DNA of 64,000 nt from Micromonospora craniellae (GCF_014764405.1 NZ_CP061725.1:3038001-3102000), one strand, 5' to 3'. Positions 51,128-60,400 are shown, counted from the first letter of the stretch. Program-made: numbers and translations. Notes: generated by a model from the letters alone, not told the origin.

Positions 51128-52135
51128 TCAGTCCTGCGCTTCCTCGGCCTCGACTCCGATGATGCCGACGATTCGCTCCAGGTCGTCGACCGTGGCGAAC
51201 TCGATCGTGATCTTGCCCTTGCTCCGCCCGATGTCGACCTTCACCCGGGTGTCAAAGCGATCGGAGAGCCGGTCCGCGAGGTCGTCCAAGGCCGGGGCGA
51301 CCGGCTTGGAGCGGCGCTTGGCGGACTCCTTCCTGCTCGGGCCCTCACTGAGGGCCAGCGCGACGATCTCTTCGGTGGCGCGGACGGACAGCCCTTCAGC
51401 AACGATTCGCAACGCGAGCTGTTCCTGCGTTTCCGCGTTCTCCAGGCTCAGCAGCGCCCGTGCGTGACCGGCGGAGAGCACTCCAGCCGCCACCCGCCGC
51501 TGCACCTGGGCTGGCAGATTGAGCAGACGGATGGTGTTCGAGATCTGCGGACGGCTGCGCCCGATACGGCGGGCCAACTCCTCGTGGGTCGCCCCGAACT
51601 CCTCCAGAAGCTGCTGATAGGCGGCGGCCTCTTCCAAGGGGTTGAGGTTGGCCCGGTGGATGTTCTCCAGCAGGGCGTCCCGCAGCATCGCGTCGTCACG
51701 GGTGTCGCGCACGATTGCCGGGATGCTGTCCCGGCCGACCGCCTGGGCGGCTCGCCACCGCCGCTCGCCCATGACGAGTTCGAACTTCTCGTCGTCGAGC
51801 TGCCGCACCACGATCGGCTGGAGGAAACCCACCTCCTGGATCGAGGTCTTCAGCTCCTCCAGCGCCTCCTCGTCGAAGACCTGCCGGGGTTGCTTCGGAT
51901 TGGGCACGATCGAGTCGACCGAGATCTCGGCGAAGCGGGCACCGGGCACCGGGCTGAGGACCGGGTCGGGCGTGACCGGAGGGAACGGTACCTCTGGCAC
52001 GGGCGGCACGAGCACGTCCGGTGCTCCGTTGGAGCCGTTCGTGATGGCGTCGGCGCCACCCGACTCCTGTACCGGTCCGGTCGGGATGAGTGCCCCCAGG
52101 CCCCTTCCCAGACCACCCCGAGGACGGTTCTTCAT
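51128..52135 (-). CDS. parB: Chromosome-partitioning protein ParB
   Basis: ParB binds parS and spreads as a CTP-dependent clamp to organise the origin. The 335-residue protein has the N-terminal GLGRGLGALIP, the arginine-rich GERRWRAAQ CTP-binding motif, ENIHRANLNPLEEAAAY, the HTH ARRIGRSRPQISNTIRLLNLP and a C-terminal dimerisation domain. A proline-rich disordered linker follows residue 20. It is 27 bases downstream of parA and ends before a hairpin. Confidence 0.96.
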   Translation of the reverse strand: MKNRPRGGLGRGLGALIPTGPVQESGGADAITNGSNGAPDVLVPPVPEVPFPPVTPDPVLSPVPGARFAEISVDSIVPNPKQPRQVFDEEALEELKTSIQEVGFLQPIVVRQLDDEKFELVMGERRWRAAQAVGRDSIPAIVRDTRDDAMLRDALLENIHRANLNPLEEAAAYQQLLEEFGATHEELARRIGRSRPQISNTIRLLNLPAQVQRRVAAGVLSAGHARALLSLENAETQEQLALRIVAEGLSVRATEEIVALALSEGPSRKESAKRRSKPVAPALDDLADRLSDRFDTRVKVDIGRSKGKITIEFATVDDLERIVGIIGVEAEEAQD

Positions 52136-52162
52136 GCCACGCCTCCCAGCGCCTCTTCCGCA

Positions 52163-53461
52163 CTACGCATTCCGGCTCACCGGCTCCTTGACGCCCCGCT
52201 CGGCGATCTCCTGTGCGGCCTCGAAGTAGCTCGTCGCGCCCCGCGATCCGGGATCGTAGGTCACCACCGACTGGCCGTAGCTGGGTGCCTCGGAGACCCG
52301 TACGTTGCGCGGGATCACCGCCTGGAGCACCTTGTCGCCGAAGTGGTTCCGGACGTCCTGCTCGACCGCGTCAGCCAGGCGGGTACGCCGGTCGTACATG
52401 GTGAGCAGGATCGTGGAGACATCGAGCCGCGGGTTGAGGTGCTGGCGGACCAGGTTGATGTTGTTGATGAGCTGGTTCAGCCCTTCGAGTGCGTAGTACT
52501 CGCACTGGATCGGGATGAGCACCTCCTGCGCCGCCACCAACGCGTTCACGGTCAACAGGCCGAGCGAGGGCGGGCAGTCGATGAAGACGTAGTCGAAGTG
52601 GCCCGGGTAGGCGGTGATGGCCCGGGCGAGGCGCGACTCACGAGCCACCACCGAGACCAACTCGATCTCCGCACCGGCCAGGTCTATCGTGGCCGGTACG
52701 CACCAGAGATTGGGGATGCCCTCGACCGCCTGCGCCACGTCCTCAAGCGGAACCGAGTCGATCAAACAGTCGTAGACATCCGGCACGCCGGTGTGATGCG
52801 GCACGTTCAGCCCCGTGGAGGCATTGCCCTGCGGGTCGAGATCGACCACGAGCACCCGGTTGCCGTGCAGGGCCAATGCCACCGCCAGGTTCACCGTCGT
52901 CGTGGTTTTTCCTACGCCGCCCTTCTGGTTCGCGACGCACATGACCCGGGTCCGCTCCGGCCGAGGCATGGTCACCTCGCCACTGGGGTTCAGGATCTGC
53001 ACGGCGCGCATCGCCTCCATTGCCAACGGTGGATCATCCTCTTCGCGCATCGGGGTTTCACGTGAAACGTACGCGGCCTTGGTGTCGGCCGGCTCGTAGG
53101 GCACGGCCGCAGGGGCAGGCGTGTCGGGAGCCGGACGGGGGTCGGGCACCACTCCGGGTGCCGGTTGATACGTCGCAGCCTCGAACCGCGCGGCGGCCGA
53201 GGTGTTGCGGCGGATCGGAATCACACGGGCGTCCGGGGTGGCGTTCACGGGTCGTCCGGTCCCGTCCGACGTCTCCCGACCGGACGAGAATTCCGGACTC
53301 GGAGACCACGGTACGCCAGACGTCGGCCCCTCCCGCATGGACTCCGGCGGGTCTTGCGCGGCCTCGTGGGAGCGCCAGCTCGGGTAGTCGGTTTCACGTG
53401 AAACAGGGTCACCCGCTGACCCGGTCACGCGCGGATCGTCATACCTGCCGTCGTCATGCAC
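52163..53461 (-). CDS. parA: Chromosome-partitioning ATPase ParA with long N-terminal extension
   Basis: ParA is the deviant Walker ATPase that drives origin segregation with ParB. The core (from about residue 170) has NQKGGVGKTTTTVNLAVALA, DLDPQGNASTG, the FIDCPPSLGLLT motif and EYYALEGLNQL. The first 165 residues are a disordered extension with two parS sites embedded in codons, read as VSRET. GTG at 53461 gives 432 residues; inner starts are possible. It precedes parB and is read away from oriC, as in Streptomyces. Confidence 0.93.
   Translation of the reverse strand: MHDDGRYDDPRVTGSAGDPVSRETDYPSWRSHEAAQDPPESMREGPTSGVPWSPSPEFSSGRETSDGTGRPVNATPDARVIPIRRNTSAAARFEAATYQPAPGVVPDPRPAPDTPAPAAVPYEPADTKAAYVSRETPMREEDDPPLAMEAMRAVQILNPSGEVTMPRPERTRVMCVANQKGGVGKTTTTVNLAVALALHGNRVLVVDLDPQGNASTGLNVPHHTGVPDVYDCLIDSVPLEDVAQAVEGIPNLWCVPATIDLAGAEIELVSVVARESRLARAITAYPGHFDYVFIDCPPSLGLLTVNALVAAQEVLIPIQCEYYALEGLNQLINNINLVRQHLNPRLDVSTILLTMYDRRTRLADAVEQDVRNHFGDKVLQAVIPRNVRVSEAPSYGQSVVTYDPGSRGATSYFEAAQEIAERGVKEPVSRNA
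53055..53068. promoter_or_regulatory. parS: parS inside parA
   Basis: An exact GTTTCACGTGAAAC core lies within parA codons and translates as VSRET. Confidence 0.93.
53391..53404. promoter_or_regulatory. parS: parS near the parA 5' end
   Basis: An exact GTTTCACGTGAAAC core lies 57 bases inside the chosen parA start and also translates as VSRET. Confidence 0.93.
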
Positions 53462-53781
53462 CTGTCATCCCTGCCCGCTTCGGATGGTCGGTCTGCACCC
53501 GTCACCCGGGCCTCTCGCGCTGTCCCCGCAGAGGTACCGCCCGGCGGGAGCGGCCGGCCCTCGGAGGAGGACCATCACCGCCCGCTCCACACTATCGACG
53601 CGCGGTCAGCCTACGGCGCATGGGCGTGGCGGGTCCACGTCGGGTTCGCAACCCGCCGGTCACGGCAGCGCGGCGCAGGGGCAGATATCGGGCCCCTGGA
53701 CGCGCCGACCGACGTGAGCCCACCGGCTTCACCCGCCGCCCATCGACTCACCGGGCGCGTTCACCCCGCTGCCGGGCGTGT

Positions 53782-53834
53782 TAAGAGGGGTCCCCTCCTA
53801 TGCGCCAGACGCTAGGAGGGGACCCTTCCTTAAC
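53782..53834. repeat. Long hairpin repeat between rsmG and parA
   Basis: The arms GGGTCCCCTCCTA (53789-53801) and TAGGAGGGGACCC (53814-53826) pair perfectly, with TTAA at both outer ends. It is probably a terminator for rsmG and may be a dispersed Micromonospora-type repeat. The rest of the 379-base gap (53462-53840) shows no gene. Confidence 0.65.
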
Positions 53835-53840
53835 CCAAAA

Positions 53841-54671
53841 TCAGCGGCGGCGGGAGCGGGACTTCTTGGTGGCGGCCTTGGTGGGTGGGGCGGCCATCCG
53901 TTCGCGGACGACCTCGACCACAGTGGTCGGTGGTGTGACGACGTCCTCGCCGCAGCGGCGCAGCACCGGCTCCCCGCCGCCGAGGCGGTGCACCGCCTCG
54001 GCGTGCTCGGCGATCTCGTCGGTGGCCGAGGCACCCTTGAGGGCGACCAGGCGTCCGCCCGGCTCGGCCAACGGCAGGCACCAGCCGGCGAGTCGATCCA
54101 GCGGCGCGACCGCCCGGGCGGTGACCACGTCAGCGGGGGACAGCTCCGGTTCGGCGACGGCCTCCTCAGCCCGTCCCCGGAACACCCGGACCGAACCGGT
54201 CAGTCCCAGTGATTCCACGGCCTCGTCGAGGAAGACGGTGCGCCGGGCCAGCGGCTCGACCAGCGTCACCGTGAGGTCGGGGCGGGCGATGGCGAGCACC
54301 AGACCGGGTAGGCCGGCACCCGATCCGACGTCGACGACTGTCGCACCTTGCGGAATCAGCTCACCCACCACGGCACAGTTCAACAGGTGGCGGTCCCAGA
54401 TCCTGGGCGCCTCGCGAGGGCCGATCAGACCTCGCACCACGCCGTCGGTGGCCAGCAGTTCGGCGTAGGCGGCGGCGAGGTCAAGCCGGTCACCGAAGAG
54501 GCGGCGAGCCGCCTCGGCACGTTCGGGCGGCAGCACCGCCACCGCAGGGTCGGGACCGTCGGCTCCGGCCGCTGCCGTGGACGGGTAGGGCATGGGGGGA
54601 ACAGCCGTCGGCCCGGGCGGCGTACCACCCGGGCCGCACGGGGCAACGCCCCTGGCGTCGTCTGCGGTCAC
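53841..54671 (-). CDS. rsmG: 16S rRNA (guanine-N7) methyltransferase RsmG
   Basis: RsmG (GidB) methylates G527 of 16S rRNA with SAM; loss gives low-level streptomycin resistance in other bacteria. The 276-residue protein has the SAM-binding motif VVDVGSGAGLPGLVLAIARPD, IWDRHLLNCAVVGELIP and VTARAVAPLDRLAGWCLPL, a disordered N-terminal extension and a Lys/Arg-rich tail. GTG at 54671 lies three bases after the jag stop. It belongs to the rpmH-rnpA-yidD-yidC-jag-rsmG run. Confidence 0.93.
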   Translation of the reverse strand: MTADDARGVAPCGPGGTPPGPTAVPPMPYPSTAAAGADGPDPAVAVLPPERAEAARRLFGDRLDLAAAYAELLATDGVVRGLIGPREAPRIWDRHLLNCAVVGELIPQGATVVDVGSGAGLPGLVLAIARPDLTVTLVEPLARRTVFLDEAVESLGLTGSVRVFRGRAEEAVAEPELSPADVVTARAVAPLDRLAGWCLPLAEPGGRLVALKGASATDEIAEHAEAVHRLGGGEPVLRRCGEDVVTPPTTVVEVVRERMAAPPTKAATKKSRSRRR

Positions 54672-54674
54672 CCG

Positions 54675-55262
54675 TCAGCCTGCGGGCCGGACGACGATAC
54701 GACGGCTGGGCTCGACACCCTCGGATTCGCTCTCCACGCCGTCGATCGCGTTCACCACGTCGTGGACGCACTTGCGCTCGAAGGCCGACATCGGCTCCAG
54801 GCGTACCGCCTCGCCGTGCTCCTTGACCTTCTCGACCGCGTTGCGCGCCACCGCGCCGAGTTCCTTGCGCCGGTTGGCGCGGTAGCCGCCAACGTCGAGC
54901 AACAGCCGGCTCGGCGATCCGGTCTGCCGGAACACGGCGAGCCGGGCCAGTTCCTGGAGTGCCTCCAGGGTGGCGCCGCGCTGGCCGACCAGGTTCTGCA
55001 GCCGGCCACCGACGACCTCCACCACCGGACGGCCGCCCGACACCAGCTCGTCGATGTCGCCGTCGTAGTCGAGGATGTCGAGCAGCCCTTCGACGTAGTC
55101 GGCTGCGATCTCGCTCTGCCGGAAGAGGTCGCCCTCACCGGCGGCCTTGCTCGGCGCCTTCTCGGCGTCGGTCTCCTCCGGCTCGCCGTCGACCGGAGCC
55201 GCCGTCGTCGGCTGCTCGTCGTCCAGGGGCTGGTCGGCGCGGGGGATACTGGTGTCGGTCAC
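54675..55262 (-). CDS. jag: Jag/SpoIIIJ-associated KH-R3H RNA-binding protein
   Basis: This 195-residue protein has an acidic N-terminus and the KH-like and R3H domains of Jag: LVGQRGATLEALQELARLAVFRQTG, RLLLDVGGYRANRRKEL, and MSAFERKCVHDVVNAIDGVESESEGVEPSRRIVV. It likely binds RNA and helps YidC, encoded upstream. GTG at 55262 with GGAG upstream is chosen; the frame extends further but encodes only basic sequence. Confidence 0.92.
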   Translation of the reverse strand: MTDTSIPRADQPLDDEQPTTAAPVDGEPEETDAEKAPSKAAGEGDLFRQSEIAADYVEGLLDILDYDGDIDELVSGGRPVVEVVGGRLQNLVGQRGATLEALQELARLAVFRQTGSPSRLLLDVGGYRANRRKELGAVARNAVEKVKEHGEAVRLEPMSAFERKCVHDVVNAIDGVESESEGVEPSRRIVVRPAG

Positions 55263-55474
55263 GGTGTCATCTCCGTACTCGCTCGGCCGGACCTCGGGGT
55301 CCGCTGGTTCCCCGCGGCCGGCGGGACGTCGCCGGTGCCCACGGGCACGTCTGTAGGGCAGTGTCGCCCGTCCGCCACGTCGCACGCGGCGCTTCGCGCT
55401 TCGGCGCCGGCCTCTCGGCGGCAGCACGTCGCGCAACGGGCCGCCGTCGGGAGACCGGCGGCGGCCCGGACGAT

Positions 55475-56467
55475 TCAGCCCTGCCGCTTGGCGGGGCGGC
55501 CCTTCTTCGGATTGGCCGGCTTGGCACCCGGCTTCGGGCCGGCGACCTTCGGCGCGGCCGGCGCGGGCGGCGCCTCGGCCGGCTTGCTGCGGCCGAACAG
55601 GCCACGGTTCTTGGCCGGCTGCGCGCCGTTACGCGCGGCGGCCGAGGTGGCCGGCTTGCTGGTGGCGGTCACCGGCGGCGGGAACTTCCGCAGCACCCAC
55701 TGCTGCTGGCCGAGGGTGAAGAGGTTGTTGGTGACCCAGTAGATGATCACACCGATCGGGAAGATGGCACCGGAGATGAGCAGCGACAGCGGGATACCGT
55801 AGAGCATCAGGCGCTGGATCATGCGCTGCTGCGGGTCCTCGGCCCAGCCGGTCTTGAGGATCATCTGACGGCTGGTGAGATAGGTGGTGCCCATCATCAC
55901 CAGCACCAGGACGCCGGCCATGATCTTCACGACGGTGCCGTTGGCGCCGAGCTGCGCCAGCTCCGCCGCGGTGGAGCCGAACTTGCTGGCGATCGGCGCG
56001 GTGAAGAGAGTCGCGTCGGACGCGCTGTTGAACTGGTCGACCGTCCAGCCGTAGATGTCCTTGTTGTTCTTCGCCGGGTCCGGGTTGAGGCGGCGCAGGA
56101 CGTGGAACAGGCCGAGGAAGACCGGGATCTGGAGGAACATCGGAAGGCAGCCCATCAACGGGTTGGCCTTTTCCTTCCGATAGAGCTCCATCATCTCTTT
56201 CTGGAGCGTCTCCCGGTCACCCTTGTGCTTCTCCTGCAGGGCCTTCACCTGCGGCTGGAGTGCCTGCATGGCCCGCTGCGACTTGATCTGCTTGACGAAG
56301 ATCGGGAACAGGATCACCCGGACGGTGACCACCAGGAAGACGATGGCGAGAATCCAGGCCCAGTTGGTGCCGACGACCGTGGCGTCGGGAATCCCGATGG
56401 CCTCCCAGGCCGAATGCCAGGCCAGCAGGATCCACGAGATCGCGTAGTAGATCCAGTCGAGACTCAA
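55475..56467 (-). CDS. yidC: Membrane protein insertase YidC
   Basis: YidC inserts membrane proteins with or without Sec. The 330-residue protein has the conserved N-terminal helix (LDWIYYAISWILLAWHSAW), about five membrane helices, the signature QKEMMELYRKEKANPLMGCLPMFLQIPVFLGLFHVL and a Lys-rich tail. The start is TTG at 56467, overlapping the yidD stop as TTGA; a longer frame upstream is the yidD region. The 212-base gap to jag has no gene. Confidence 0.94.
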   Translation of the reverse strand: MSLDWIYYAISWILLAWHSAWEAIGIPDATVVGTNWAWILAIVFLVVTVRVILFPIFVKQIKSQRAMQALQPQVKALQEKHKGDRETLQKEMMELYRKEKANPLMGCLPMFLQIPVFLGLFHVLRRLNPDPAKNNKDIYGWTVDQFNSASDATLFTAPIASKFGSTAAELAQLGANGTVVKIMAGVLVLVMMGTTYLTSRQMILKTGWAEDPQQRMIQRLMLYGIPLSLLISGAIFPIGVIIYWVTNNLFTLGQQQWVLRKFPPPVTATSKPATSAAARNGAQPAKNRGLFGRSKPAEAPPAPAAPKVAGPKPGAKPANPKKGRPAKRQG

Positions 56468-56757
56468 TTCTCGGCTCCAGTCACGTCGGCAGGTCGGCGG
56501 CCGCCCGGCTCCGGTACCGGGTCGTATCCACCAGGATGGAATGGGTGGCAGCGCGACAGTCGCCGGACCGTCAGACCGGCTCCCCGCAGCGCGCCGTGCC
56601 TGGCAATCGCCTCCAGGGCGTACGCACTGCACGACGGGTAGAACCGACAGCGGGCCGGCAACGCCGGACTTATCCACCGACGGTACGCGATGACGGGCAG
56701 GGTCAGCACCCGGGCACCGGTGGTAGTGGGGCGAGGCGACCTGGGCTCCGAGCTCAT
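56464..56757 (-). CDS. yidD: Membrane protein insertion efficiency factor YidD
   Basis: YidD has 97 residues with the family core VLTLPVIAYRRWISPALPARCRFYPSCSAYALEAIARHGALRGAGLTVRRLSRCHPFHPGGYDPVP. It helps YidC-dependent insertion. It is overlapped by rnpA upstream (ATGA) and by yidC downstream (TTGA), so the three are translationally coupled. Confidence 0.95.
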   Translation of the reverse strand: MSSEPRSPRPTTTGARVLTLPVIAYRRWISPALPARCRFYPSCSAYALEAIARHGALRGAGLTVRRLSRCHPFHPGGYDPVPEPGGRRPADVTGAEN

Positions 56758-57167
56758 CGCGGCCGCCGTCCCCGGCCGGCGCGGGCGGCGGCGAGCGCCG
56801 CGTCCAGATCCGCGCCGAGCCGCTGGTAGGTCACGTCGGCGGCGGCCGGCAGGGCGCGTACCACGAGAGTGCTGCCAGCCGGCAGGGCGGCGAGCCGTTC
56901 CCGGATCAGATGCCGCAACCGACGACGGACCCGGTTACGCACCACCGCGGGCCCGACTGCCTTGGAAACCACGAAGCCGGCGCGGGACACCGGCACGGAG
57001 TCTTCCTCCGCACCGCCCCGCGCCGGCTCCGGCGCTACGTCTGCGGCTCCGGGTGTGACCGGCAAGGTCAAGTGCACGACAAGCGTGCCCCGACCGACTC
57101 GGCGGCCACCGCGAACCGCTGCGGCGAAGTCGATGCTGCGCCGCAGTCGTTGCGCGGCCGCCAGCAC
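56754..57167 (-). CDS. rnpA: Ribonuclease P protein component
   Basis: RnpA is the protein cofactor of RNase P, which matures tRNA 5' ends. The 137-residue protein has the RNR motif VVRNRVRRRLRHLIRERLAAL and FAAAVRGGRRVGRGTLVVH. An Ala/Glu-rich insertion (about residues 40-58) makes it longer than the usual 115-125. It starts with GTG at 57167 and overlaps yidD. rnpB, the RNA component, is not in the window. Confidence 0.95.
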   Translation of the reverse strand: MLAAAQRLRRSIDFAAAVRGGRRVGRGTLVVHLTLPVTPGAADVAPEPARGGAEEDSVPVSRAGFVVSKAVGPAVVRNRVRRRLRHLIRERLAALPAGSTLVVRALPAAADVTYQRLGADLDAALAAARAGRGRRPR

Positions 57168-57188
57168 GACTGCCGTCCCGGAGCGGAC

Positions 57189-57211
57189 CCTGTCGGCCTC
57201 AGGCCGACAGG
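57189..57211 (-). terminator. Hairpin at the rpmH stop codon
   Basis: The arms CCTGTCGGCC and GGCCGACAGG pair perfectly around TCA, which is the rpmH stop read on the plus strand. It may attenuate transcription between rpmH and rnpA. Confidence 0.6.
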
Positions 57212-57336
57212 CGGGTGCGGCCCTTGGCGCGGCGGGTCGAAAGGATGGCGCGGCCGGCCCGGGTGCGCATGCGCAGCCGGAAGCCGTGGGTCTTCGCGCG
57301 CCGGCGGTTGTTCGGCTGGTAGGTGCGCTTGCTCAC
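57199..57336 (-). CDS. rpmH: 50S ribosomal protein L34
   Basis: L34 has 45 residues and the signature SKRTYQPNNRRRAKTHGFRLRMRTRAGRAILSTRR. GTG at 57336 follows GGAGAG. It is the first gene of the leftward run to rsmG and is divergent from dnaA, the standard bacterial arrangement. Confidence 0.97.
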   Translation of the reverse strand: MSKRTYQPNNRRRAKTHGFRLRMRTRAGRAILSTRRAKGRTRLSA

Positions 57337-57963
57337 GTCAGGCTCTCCGTTGTCGGACGCCCGGACACGTGGATCGTCCGGGTCGTGGTGGTCCAGGCCG
57401 CCGCTGCGGTGGCCCCGATCGGCGCTGCCCGGGCGGCGCGTCACCCCGGCGATACGGGGCGCGACCACGGGCAGCAAGCACCCATCACCCTAGCAGAGGG
57501 CGTGAGAGCAGCCCCTCCAGCCTAGGTCGGGGGGCAATCACCGTCAAACCGGCGCAGTCGGGCCGTCACCTGCGGCGACAACCGACCGGAAGCGGGGGAT
57601 TTCGCTGATGCCGACAACGTGCCAGGCGCGTCGACGGTTGATGATGCGGCGACATCGCTGTTACCGTGCCCGATTGCGGTCAGCGTCTCCAGTTCCGGGA
57701 TGTCGCCGCCAGGCAAGACCGGACACGGTGGTGAATCGTTCGGCACGGTGAACCCGCTTCAGCGCCCGGCCATGGCAGGGGGCAGGTCCAACCCGCGCCG
57801 GCGGGCGGCCACAATCGGTCGGTACACAGGCTGTGGATAACTTGTGGAGGACGACCGGTGCGGCGTCCGGGTGGGTGTGAGGTCACACCGCTCGGTACCA
57901 GGGCATCCGGCCAGCCGGGGGACGGTGGCGTCCGGGGAGCAGAGGCGAGGGGGTGGCACGACG
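57337..57963. promoter_or_regulatory. Divergent promoter region of rpmH and dnaA
   Basis: This 627-base region holds no supported gene. An exact DnaA box, TGTGGATAA (57832-57840), lies 123 bases before the dnaA GTG, consistent with dnaA autoregulation. Confidence 0.65.
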
Positions 57964-59793
57964 GTGGCCGGTACGACTGACCTTGCCGCGGTGTGGACGG
58001 CGACGACGGACGAGCTCGCCGACGAGATCATCTCCGCGCAGCAGCGGGCATACCTGCGGCTGACCCGGCTGCGGGCCATCGTCGAGGACACCGCGCTGCT
58101 CTCGGTGCCGGACGCGTTCACCCGGGACGTGATCGAGTCACGGCTGCGCCCGGCCATCACCGAGGCGCTCACCCGCAGGCTGGGTCGGCCGATCCAGGTC
58201 GCGGTGACCGTCCGCGTACCCGAGGACGGGCAGCCGACCGGCACCGTCTACCGCAGTCCCCCGGAGACCGGTACCCAGGACGGCCCGGTCGACTTCGACG
58301 CTCGGGGGTCGGACGTCGGCCCCGCCGGTGACCCGGGCCGGCAACAGCTCCCGCTGATTCCGGAACAGCCGCAGCCGGGCCGGTTCGACCGGCCGATGGC
58401 GGAGGTGTCACCGGCCGACGGCGGTGGGCGTACCGGCCCTGCGGTGGTCGACGGCCAGGAGATGCTCTTCGGCCACGCCTTCGGCGAGCCGGCCAGGCCG
58501 CACGACCGACCGACCGAGGTGCCCCGGCGGCCCGCCGACCGGCTCGGCTTCACCGAGCAGGCCGGCCGTCTGGACCCGCCGCCCAGCGGCCCGCGTGGCT
58601 TCCCCGGTCGGTACGGCGAGGACCACGGCGTCTCCCCCCGCGACCAGCACGTCATGCGGGCGATGCCCGACAGCGGCACCGACAGCGGGCCCGGCCGGGG
58701 CAGCGCCGACCACCGTCCGGTCGGACGTGACGACCGCCGACTGCCGGCCGGCGCGGACAGCGGCGGCAACCGCCTCAACCCGAAGTACATGTTCGAGACG
58801 TTCGTCATCGGTTCCTCGAACCGGTTCGCGCATGCGGCGAGCGTGGCGGTGGCCGAGTCACCGGCGAAGGCGTACAACCCGCTCTTCATCTACGGCAGTT
58901 CGGGGTTGGGCAAGACCCACCTGCTGCACGCCATCGGGCACTACGCCACCACGCTGGGCAACGCCCGCTCGGTCCGGTACGTCTCGACCGAGGAGTTCAC
59001 CAACGACTTCATCAACTCGCTCCGGGACGACAAGACCAGTGCGTTCCAGCGCCGCTACCGCGACGTCGACATCCTCCTGATCGACGACATCCAGTTCCTG
59101 GAGAACCGCGAGCGCACCCAGGAGGAGTTCTTTCACACCTTCAACACGCTGCACAACGCCAACAAGCAGATCGTGATCACCTCCGACCGCTCGCCGAAGC
59201 AGTTGGCGACGCTGGAGGACCGGCTGCGGACCCGGTTCGAGTGGGGCCTGCTCGCCGACATCCAGCCGCCGGATCTGGAGACCCGGATCGCGATCCTGCA
59301 GAAGAAGGCGGCCCAGGAGCGGCTGTACGCCCCACCGGACGTGCTGGAGTTCATCGCCTCCCGGGTGTCGAACTCGATCCGGGAACTGGAGGGCGCCCTG
59401 ATCCGGGTCACCGCCTTCGCCAGCCTGACCCGGTCGAGCGTGGAGCTGGCGCTGGCCGAGGAGGTGCTGCGGGACTTCATCCCGGACGGCGCCGGCCCGG
59501 AGATCACCGCCGACCAGATCATGGTGGCCACCGCCGACTACTTCGGCGTCAGCCTGGAGGACCTGCGTGGGCACTCCCGCTCGCGGGTGCTGGTCAACGC
59601 CCGACAGGTGGCCATGTACCTGTGCCGGGAACTGACCGACCTGTCGCTGCCCCGCATCGGGCAGGCGTTCGGAGGTAGGGACCACACCACGGTCATGCAC
59701 GCCGACCGCAAGATCCGTCAGCAGATGGCCGAACGGCGCTCGCTCTACAACCAGATCGCCGAGCTGACCAACCGGATCAAGCAGAACACCTGA
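57964..59793 (+). CDS. dnaA: Chromosomal replication initiator DnaA
   Basis: DnaA binds DnaA boxes and opens oriC. The 609-residue protein is long for the family because of a disordered, Pro/Gly-rich domain II (about residues 100-270). Domain I starts TTDLAAVWTATTDELADE. Domain III has Walker A (GSSGLGKTH), Walker B (LLIDDIQF) and RDVDILL. Domain IV has the signature GGRDHTTVMHA. GTG at 57964 follows GAGGGGG. It is transcribed toward oriC and dnaN. Confidence 0.97.
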   Translation: MAGTTDLAAVWTATTDELADEIISAQQRAYLRLTRLRAIVEDTALLSVPDAFTRDVIESRLRPAITEALTRRLGRPIQVAVTVRVPEDGQPTGTVYRSPPETGTQDGPVDFDARGSDVGPAGDPGRQQLPLIPEQPQPGRFDRPMAEVSPADGGGRTGPAVVDGQEMLFGHAFGEPARPHDRPTEVPRRPADRLGFTEQAGRLDPPPSGPRGFPGRYGEDHGVSPRDQHVMRAMPDSGTDSGPGRGSADHRPVGRDDRRLPAGADSGGNRLNPKYMFETFVIGSSNRFAHAASVAVAESPAKAYNPLFIYGSSGLGKTHLLHAIGHYATTLGNARSVRYVSTEEFTNDFINSLRDDKTSAFQRRYRDVDILLIDDIQFLENRERTQEEFFHTFNTLHNANKQIVITSDRSPKQLATLEDRLRTRFEWGLLADIQPPDLETRIAILQKKAAQERLYAPPDVLEFIASRVSNSIRELEGALIRVTAFASLTRSSVELALAEEVLRDFIPDGAGPEITADQIMVATADYFGVSLEDLRGHSRSRVLVNARQVAMYLCRELTDLSLPRIGQAFGGRDHTTVMHADRKIRQQMAERRSLYNQIAELTNRIKQNT

Positions 59794-59945
59794 GGCGTAC
59801 GCCCCGCCCCACACAGCGGTGTCGACGACCCGACCGGAGCCTCGGCCGGGTCTCTTTTTGGTCTCGACCGTGGACCCTCGACGAGGTGTAGACCACACCA
59901 TCGAAGGCGTGTCCGCTCCGGCCCGCGCTCGTTGGCCACAGCTCG

Positions 59946-60400
59946 TTGTCCACCGCCTGTGGACAACCACGCACGGTCGATGCCCGGTTACCCACAGGCT
60001 GTGGAGAAACCCTGGGGACAACGCTGTGGACACCTGTGGACGACTGGGGAAAACTCGTAGCTCTGTCCACCGACGACGGTCCGCCTGTGGGAAACCTGTT
60101 GAAGGTTCTGGGGATGACGGTGTCCAAGGCGGTCGCGGCTGTCCACAGGACTGGGGACAAAGTCGGTGGATAACCGGTGGATAACCGGTGGACGACGGTG
60201 GACAACGAGGTGCACGACGACCGCCTGTGGACCGGTGGGCGAGTTTTCCCCGGGTTATCCACAGCGAAACCACCGGTGGATAAACACCCTGACCTGCGCC
60301 GATGCGAGTTCTCCACAGTTTGCACAGGTGCGATGAAGACGATGAGTTATCTCTTCTGAAAGAACGAAAACCAATCATCACCGTTGGACTTCCTGTGGAT
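59946..60400. other. oriC: Chromosomal origin of replication (oriC)
   Basis: The 779-base gap between dnaA and dnaN holds about 15 DnaA-box-like 9-mers. Exact or near forms include TGTGGACAA (59958-59966), TTACCCACA (59988-59996), TGTGGACAC (60025-60033), TTATCCACA (60255-60263) and four GGTGGA(T/C)AA sites (60165-60205, 60275-60283). Both orientations occur. An AT-rich stretch (about 60330-60380) after the boxes is a candidate unwinding region. No gene is present. Confidence 0.93.
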
